The notes beneath the pieces are model-generated. The model was not told where the DNA came from and searched no databases. It was given only the letters and a program-made list of their open reading frames with translations. Shown here piece after piece: positions 5,261 through 6,013 of a stretch of DNA of 6,013 nucleotides. Location of the stretch: assembly GCA_031264475.1 (NCBI GenBank), contig JAISEA010000113.1, positions 1 to 6,013 of the forward strand, given 5' to 3'. The DNA is from Treponema sp. Its GTDB lineage: Bacteria > Spirochaetota > Spirochaetia > Treponematales > Breznakiellaceae. A program made the translations under genes and the position numbers. Within the stretch, counting starts at the first letter, position 1. Each line of letters opens with the position of its first letter.

Positions 5261-6013
5261 TTAGTAGTCCATTCCCATACCGCCACCGGGGGGCATGGCG
5301 GGGGCTTCTTTCTTTTCCGGGATGTCCGTTATCGCACATTCGGTAGTGAGAAGGAGACTCGCAATAGACGCCGCGTTTTGCAGAGCAGAACGTGTAACCT
5401 TCGCCGGGTCTATGATACCCGCGCCGACCATATCAACCCACGCCATCTTTGCCGCGTCAAAGCCGATACCTTTGCGGGAACTCTTTGCTTTTTCCGCGAT
5501 GACCGCGCCGTCGAGTCCAGCGTTTTCCGCTATTTGGCGAATTGGCTCTTCCAGAGCGCGTTTCACAATCTTGAAACCGACTTTTTCATCGTCAACGAGC
5601 TTTCTGACGTCGGTCTTTTCGAGCGCGAGAACCGCCTGAATGAGGGCGAGTCCGCCACCCGGCACGATGCCTTCGGCAAGCGCGGCTCGTGTCGCAGATA
5701 GAGCGTCTTCCACACGGTGCTTCTTCTCTTTCAGCTCCACTTCAGTCGCCGCGCCTACGTTAATGACTGCTACGCCGCCCGCGAGTTTAGCGAGCCGTTC
5801 CTGCAATTTCTCACGGTCATAGTCGCTGGTGGTGTCTTCAATCTGCGCTTTTATCTGCGCAATGCGGTCCTTAATATCTTTTTCAGCGCCGCCGCCGTTG
5901 ATAACGGTCGTGTTATCTTTGTCAATCTTGATGGTCTTTGCGCGTCCAAGCTGACTGAGGTCCGTGTTTTCAAGTTTCAGTCCAAGTTCTTCGGTGATGA
6001 CCTGTCCGCCTGT
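5261..6013 (-). CDS. groL: Chaperonin GroEL (60 kDa), C-terminal part
   Basis: This is the large chaperonin subunit, which forms two seven-membered rings in the cytoplasm and folds proteins with ATP and GroES. The window holds the last 250 codons, open to the right edge in frame; the family is about 540-550 residues, so roughly the first 300 are missing. The visible part begins with [15 protein letters not shown] of the apical domain, continues through [22 protein letters not shown], and enters the intermediate domain with [23 protein letters not shown]. The Asp in RVEDAL corresponds to the ATPase aspartate Asp398 of E. coli GroEL and is kept. The equatorial part follows, with EGIVPGGG and [21 protein letters not shown]. 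The tail is short, [10 protein letters not shown], rather than a long GGM repeat. The ATG inside the gene at 5806 is internal and not the start. Confidence 0.97.
   Translation of the reverse strand, partial: TGGQVITEELGLKLENTDLSQLGRAKTIKIDKDNTTVINGGGAEKDIKDRIAQIKAQIEDTTSDYDREKLQERLAKLAGGVAVINVGAATEVELKEKKHRVEDALSATRAALAEGIVPGGGLALIQAVLALEKTDVRKLVDDEKVGFKIVKRALEEPIRQIAENAGLDGAVIAEKAKSSRKGIGFDAAKMAWVDMVGAGIIDPAKVTRSALQNAASIASLLLTTECAITDIPEKKEAPAMPPGGGMGMDY

Overview
The window looks like chromosome from a spirochaete, most likely a Treponema relative with moderate GC. The main reason is that the phenylalanyl-tRNA synthetase beta subunit is the short archaeal/eukaryotic-type form (576 residues), which among bacteria is a known trait of spirochaetes; the Rnf genes and the GroEL tail are compatible. 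This assignment is inference from protein character, not from a search.

Left part (1-895, + strand): the last 47 codons of rnfG, then a complete rnfE. Both encode parts of the Rnf (ferredoxin:NAD+ oxidoreductase) membrane complex. A palindromic intergenic element lies between the rnfG stop and the likely rnfE ATG, separating a strong Shine-Dalgarno sequence from that start. The Rnf genes stop after rnfE: no rnfA or rnfB follows. The next gene is a convergent, markedly A/T-rich gene for a TPR-repeat protein (895-1977, - strand) with a hydrophobic N-terminus, a good ribosome binding site and a weak candidate promoter.

Middle (1978-2700): no convincing protein gene. Its main content is a striking tandem array with an exact 21-bp period (16 complete units from 2130 plus a final core). 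Each unit has a short palindromic or near-palindromic core, and the core sequence changes along the array (CTCTGTAGAG, CTTATGAG, CCTTCGGAGG, then CCGACATGTCGG). The array ends in a long hairpin followed by T residues and is flanked by short direct and inverted repeats. This is the least explained structure in the window.

Right part (2701-6013, all - strand, so transcribed right to left): groL (C-terminal 250 codons; its start lies beyond the window), a two-domain YggT-family membrane protein gene, and pheT. A second palindromic element resembling the one before rnfE lies between groL and the yggT-type gene. pheT has its own good candidate promoter directly upstream, so it need not depend on readthrough. 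pheS is not adjacent.

The genes do not form one pathway: the window joins the end of an energy-conservation locus, an accessory TPR gene, a repeat array, and a housekeeping cluster (chaperonin, membrane protein, aminoacyl-tRNA synthetase).
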